Source: Bacteroidota bacterium (GTDB lineage: Bacteria > Bacteroidota > Bacteroidia > Bacteroidales > FEN-979). From it: 8,659 bases of DNA. The notes below the pieces were generated by a model. It was given only the letters and a program-made list of their open reading frames with translations. It searched no databases and was not told the origin of the DNA. The stretch spans positions 1 through 8,659 of the forward strand of contig JAPLDN010000161.1 in NCBI GenBank assembly GCA_026391755.1, in the 5' to 3' direction. The position numbers were made by a program, and so were the translations under genes. Below are positions 5,305-8,659 of this stretch, piece after piece (within the stretch, counting starts at the first letter, position 1; each line of letters starts with the position of its first letter).

Positions 5305-7244
5305 TCAGCCTGCTTCTGCCGGTCTTTTTATTATTGACTTTACGTTTGATTGCAGATTCCCCGCACGGCAAAGATTTTAAGCTCAGCTGTGATCTTTGTC
5401 ATAGTTCGAAAGGGTGGACGTTTGATAAATCGGTTTATGCTTTCGATCATAATAAAACGGCGATGCCCCTGGTTGGTCAGCACCAGGTCATCAACTGCAG
5501 GCAATGCCATAAAAGTCTTGTATTTTCTGAAGCCAAAACTGCCTGCGTGGATTGTCATACCGATATGCATTACCAGACTGTGGGGCCCGACTGCGGAAGA
5601 TGCCATACATCAAAATCATGGATTGTAGAGAATATCACCGAAATGCACCAGAAAAGCAGGTTCCCGCTTGTAGGCCCTCATTACACTTCTGATTGTTCAC
5701 GCTGTCATCCATCGGCTTCATTGCTGAGATTTGAGCCACAAGGCGTGGAATGTTACGACTGCCATGCCAAAGATTACCAGGGTGCTACAAAACCAAACCA
5801 TGTCACAGGAGGATATTCAAAGAATTGTTCGGAATGCCATTCCCTGTTTGGGTTTACATGGACTACAACAAATATCAATCATGACTTTTTCCCTCTCACT
5901 AACGGCCATGCCATAGGTGATTGCGGGCAATGCCACGTCAACGGGAATTACACTAACATTTCTAAAGAATGTGTTTCCTGTCATCAGGCCAATTACAATG
6001 CTACAACCAACCCGAATCATATTACTGCCAGCTTCCCGACAAGCTGTATTGATTGTCATACAACGAATCCGGGGTGGAAGCCCGCCACATATACAGCTCA
6101 TGATGCACAATTCTTCCCGGTTTATTCAGGAAAACATGCAGGTACTTGGAGCGCCTGTGCCGAATGCCATACAACCCCAGGAAGCCTTAAAACGTTCAGC
6201 TGTATAGACTGCCATGCTCATAACCAGCCGGATATGGACAGCAAACATAACGGAGTAGGAGGATATTCCTATGCAAGCCTGCCCTGTTATGAATGTCACC
6301 CCACAGGAAGCGTCTCAGGGGCTTTTAACCATAATAATGGTGGCTTCCCCCTGACCGGGGCTCATTTAACAACGCCATGCAGTAGTTGTCACAGCAATGG
6401 TTTTGCAGGTACTCCGACAGATTGTTCAGCCTGCCACCAGGCAAATTACAATGCAACAACAAATCCGAACCACCCGGCTAAGAACATTCCGAATACCTGC
6501 GCTACCTGCCATACTACAGCCCCCGGATGGAAACCTGCAACCTTCGCTATACATGGCAATTATTATGCACTAACCGGGGCTCATACAACGGTAGCCTGCG
6601 TTAACTGTCATAATGGCAATTACACCACAACACCGAATACCTGCGTTGGATGTCATCAGGCTAATTACAGTGCAACAACAAATCCAAATCATATTAGCCT
6701 GGGGATCCCGAATAGCTGCAATACCTGCCATACAACCACTCCGGGCTGGAAGCCCGCCACTTTTCCGATTCATAACAATTACTATGTATTACAGGGGGCT
6801 CACACAACGCTTTCTTGTGTCGCCTGTCACAATGGGATATACAACAATACGACTCCCACCACCTGTGTAGGCTGCCATCAGTCAAATTACAATGCCACCA
6901 CAAATCCGAATCACCTCGCCGCCGGGTTCCCTACTGATTGCGCATCCTGTCATTCCCAGACTGCCTGGACACCATCAACGTTCAACCATGACGGGGCATA
7001 TTTTCCGATTTATTCAGGGAAACATAAAAGCGCATGGTCCCTATGTTCCGACTGCCACCCGACTGCCAGCAATTTCCAGGTATACACCTGCACTACATCC
7101 TGCCATCCGCAGTCTTCAATGGATAATCATCACCAGGGGGTTTCAGGGTATTCCTATACCAGCTCAGCCTGTTACAGTTGCCATCCCACGGGCAATGCTG
7201 GGAAGATGATCCAGCGGCAGAATAACTCACTGAGAAAGGAATAG
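5286..7244 (+). CDS. Multiheme c-type cytochrome with 25 heme motifs and three-heme repeats
   Basis: A 652-residue protein. Residues 1-23 form a signal peptide (MRK, a long Leu-rich core, LIA before Asp24), and the mature protein begins DSPHGKDFKLSCDLCH. There are 24 CxxCH motifs plus one variant, CTTSCH, near the C-terminus (7088-7105). The N-terminal 150 residues follow the FDH/GxH/CxxCH pattern of the upstream cytochrome. The middle is built from units of about 73 residues with three hemes each, marked by CHQANYNATTNPNH and PGWKPAT. Many extra His residues can supply second heme ligands. The expected role is long-range electron transfer in the periplasm or at the outer surface. The start ATG 5286 overlaps the end of the previous gene by 19 bases and lies after an A-rich AAAGGA leader, indicating translational coupling. 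The last motif, CYSCH, is followed by a basic 19-residue tail. The family is clear; the electron donor and acceptor are not. Confidence 0.9.
   Translation: MRKLSLISLLLPVFLLLTLRLIADSPHGKDFKLSCDLCHSSKGWTFDKSVYAFDHNKTAMPLVGQHQVINCRQCHKSLVFSEAKTACVDCHTDMHYQTVGPDCGRCHTSKSWIVENITEMHQKSRFPLVGPHYTSDCSRCHPSASLLRFEPQGVECYDCHAKDYQGATKPNHVTGGYSKNCSECHSLFGFTWTTTNINHDFFPLTNGHAIGDCGQCHVNGNYTNISKECVSCHQANYNATTNPNHITASFPTSCIDCHTTNPGWKPATYTAHDAQFFPVYSGKHAGTWSACAECHTTPGSLKTFSCIDCHAHNQPDMDSKHNGVGGYSYASLPCYECHPTGSVSGAFNHNNGGFPLTGAHLTTPCSSCHSNGFAGTPTDCSACHQANYNATTNPNHPAKNIPNTCATCHTTAPGWKPATFAIHGNYYALTGAHTTVACVNCHNGNYTTTPNTCVGCHQANYSATTNPNHISLGIPNSCNTCHTTTPGWKPATFPIHNNYYVLQGAHTTLSCVACHNGIYNNTTPTTCVGCHQSNYNATTNPNHLAAGFPTDCASCHSQTAWTPSTFNHDGAYFPIYSGKHKSAWSLCSDCHPTASNFQVYTCTTSCHPQSSMDNHHQGVSGYSYTSSACYSCHPTGNAGKMIQRQNNSLRKE
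5763..6914 (+). repeat. Tandem coding repeats of about 220 bases in the 25-heme cytochrome
   Basis: The marker CHQ-[AS]-NY-[NS]-ATTNPNH (heme His first) begins at 5982, 6435, 6654 and 6876, and a diverged copy (CHAKDYQGATKPNH) begins at 5763. Spacings are 219, 453, 219 and 222 bases. The 453-base step is about two units, the middle one diverged (AHNQPDMDSKHNGVGGYSY). Each unit carries three heme motifs and the phrase PGWKPAT in most copies. The copies differ at many silent positions, so the duplications are not recent. Confidence 0.85.
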
Positions 7245-7251
7245 GCGCTAA

Positions 7252-8659
7252 ATGAGATACATACTTCCCTTGTTTCTCTTAATCTTCTCAGGATTTTCAT
7301 TGAGAGGCCAAACCTCAGGTATTACTGAAGAGGGGACCGTCTCATTTATCAGTTCCCAGAATGTATATGTCAAATTTATTTCAACCGCCCATATAAAACC
7401 GGGGGATACTCTGTTTATCGCAAAGGGAGAAAAGCAAATCCCTTCCCTTGTAGTCAGGGACCTTTCATCGATCTCCTGCGTTTGTTACCTTGTATCAACA
7501 AATACTCCGGTGGTGGGCGACAAAGTTTACTTCAGGGCCCGGCTTGTCCCCGTCGTAAAACCATTGGAAGCCGCACTGCCATCGGCAGTTACTAAAGCTG
7601 AAAAGAAGACTGATTCGGTTGCATCCGGCCCTGCAGGCGTAATTATCCCCGCTGTCGAAAAACCAAAGTCCGGGGTCAGCAGGCAGTCGGTTCACGGGTT
7701 CTTCCAGATAGCTTCATATACTGATTTTTCAAGCAACACTTCAACTGCCCAACGGATGAAATATACTTTTTCACTGACAGGCAGGAACCTGGGAAATACA
7801 AACCTCTCTACCGAAATATTTCTGTCCTTTTCTCACAGCAACACTAACTGGAACGAGATACAATCTGATATTTTTAACGGCCTGAAAGTTTATAATCTGG
7901 ACCTTAACTATGATTTTGGGACCAAAGCAAGCCTTCTCATCGGCCGTAAGATAAATCCCAAACTTTCAAACATGGGGGCTAATGACGGGTTACAGTTTGA
8001 GTTAAAATTCAAGCCGGTCAGCATTGGAGTGATTGCAGGTTTCAGGCCCGATTATACCGACTATAGTTTTAATGCAAGCCTTTTTCAGTTCGGAGCATAC
8101 CTGTACAATGAAACCCGGGCGAAGACAGGGCGTACTATGGAAACCACGCTTGCTTTTATTAACCAGACCAATAACTGGAATACCGACCGCAGGTTTATTT
8201 ACCTGCAACATGTGAACACCCTTGTAAAGAACCTTACTTTCTTCGGATCGGCTGAGATGGACCTTTACAAGGTGGTGTTTAACCAGCCCGACAGTACCTA
8301 TAAGTCAAGTAATACATTCAACCTGACAAACCTTTATATCTCGCTGAATTACCGGGTCATCAGGCAACTGAACCTGTCGTTTTCATACAGCGCCAGGCAG
8401 AACGTGGTGTATTACGAGACCTATAAGAACCTTTTAGATAAACTGACCGATCCCCAGACCCTTCAGGGGTATACCCTTCAGGCGGTGATAAGGCCCGTAA
8501 ACAAGCTGGCAATCGGTTTGACAGGAGGATATCGTTTCGAGAAAGCCGACCCCAAGCCCAGTAAGAATTTTTACGGCTATATTACCTATACCCAGATCCC
8601 GGGAATTAATGTCGCCGCCACCGCCACGGTGACCATTTTACAAACAAGTTATATCAACG
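7252..8659 (+). CDS. Outer-membrane beta-barrel protein with N-terminal beta-rich domain, 3' end outside the window
   Basis: The frame opens at ATG 7252, seven bases after the cytochrome stop, and stays open to the window end (469 codons), so the protein is truncated by the edge. Residues 1-19 form a signal peptide (LPLFLLIFSGFSLRGQ). Residues about 24-100 make a small beta-rich domain with two turns, KPGDTLFI and VVGDKVYF, and a CVC pair (76-78). A linker rich in Ala, Pro and Lys runs to about residue 143. From VHGFFQIASYTDFSSN onward come alternating hydrophobic and polar strands separated by Asn/Asp/Ser turns, the texture of an outer-membrane barrel. There is no CxxCH. Placed directly after two multiheme cytochromes, it is a good candidate for the barrel that lets a cytochrome cross the outer membrane, as MtrB-type proteins do. 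No sequence similarity to MtrB is claimed. It could instead be an unrelated porin. Confidence 0.7.
   Translation, partial: MRYILPLFLLIFSGFSLRGQTSGITEEGTVSFISSQNVYVKFISTAHIKPGDTLFIAKGEKQIPSLVVRDLSSISCVCYLVSTNTPVVGDKVYFRARLVPVVKPLEAALPSAVTKAEKKTDSVASGPAGVIIPAVEKPKSGVSRQSVHGFFQIASYTDFSSNTSTAQRMKYTFSLTGRNLGNTNLSTEIFLSFSHSNTNWNEIQSDIFNGLKVYNLDLNYDFGTKASLLIGRKINPKLSNMGANDGLQFELKFKPVSIGVIAGFRPDYTDYSFNASLFQFGAYLYNETRAKTGRTMETTLAFINQTNNWNTDRRFIYLQHVNTLVKNLTFFGSAEMDLYKVVFNQPDSTYKSSNTFNLTNLYISLNYRVIRQLNLSFSYSARQNVVYYETYKNLLDKLTDPQTLQGYTLQAVIRPVNKLAIGLTGGYRFEKADPKPSKNFYGYITYTQIPGINVAATATVTILQTSYIN

Noticed and set aside
5763..6914. Regularly spaced repeats considered as a CRISPR array or satellite
   Set aside because: The period of about 220 bases is far too long for CRISPR, the copies differ at silent sites, and the whole stretch is one open frame with heme motifs in register.

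Overview
The window looks like chromosomal or metagenomic DNA from a member of the Bacteroidota. Three things point there: exact matches to the phylum's -7 promoter consensus (TAnnTTTG) in front of several genes, A-rich leader sequences in place of strong Shine-Dalgarno sites, and typical Bacteroidota lipoprotein and signal-peptide styles. The taxonomic call is an inference. No 16S or other marker gene is present, and no RNA gene, mobile element or CRISPR array was seen.

Layout. Bases 1-402 hold the 3' end of a short-chain dehydrogenase. A short gene (465-719) encodes a secreted Cys-containing peptide. It is followed by a strong hairpin terminator (738-772), which also faces the end of a convergent lipoprotein gene on the minus strand (789-1526). 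That lipoprotein combines an NrfJ-like domain with an OB-fold domain. A 68-bp divergent intergenic region (1527-1594) separates it from a rightward, tightly packed gene series that runs to the end of the window: a five-helix di-heme b membrane protein (1595-2461), a membrane-anchored ferredoxin/flavoprotein oxidoreductase (2470-3774), a 19-heme c-type cytochrome broken by a frameshift (3824-5304), a 25-heme c-type cytochrome (5286-7244) and the start of an outer-membrane beta-barrel protein (7252 to beyond 8659).

How the genes fit together. Read as a set, they describe an electron path from the cytoplasm to the outside of the cell, or the reverse. An NAD(P)H-linked Fe-S flavoprotein would sit on the cytoplasmic face. 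Next come two transmembrane b hemes, then about 44 c-type hemes in two periplasmic or cell-surface proteins, then an outer-membrane barrel. This resembles porin-cytochrome conduits for extracellular electron transfer in general layout, but the component families differ from Mtr/Pcc. The pathway is an inference from architecture and gene order.

Two adjacent genes show apparent internal losses. The flavoprotein seems to lack about a dozen residues before its second Rossmann fold. The first cytochrome changes reading frame at about 4062, where a whole heme-repeat preamble also appears to be missing. Either the locus is decaying in this strain or the assembly is faulty here, and this decides whether the conduit is functional.
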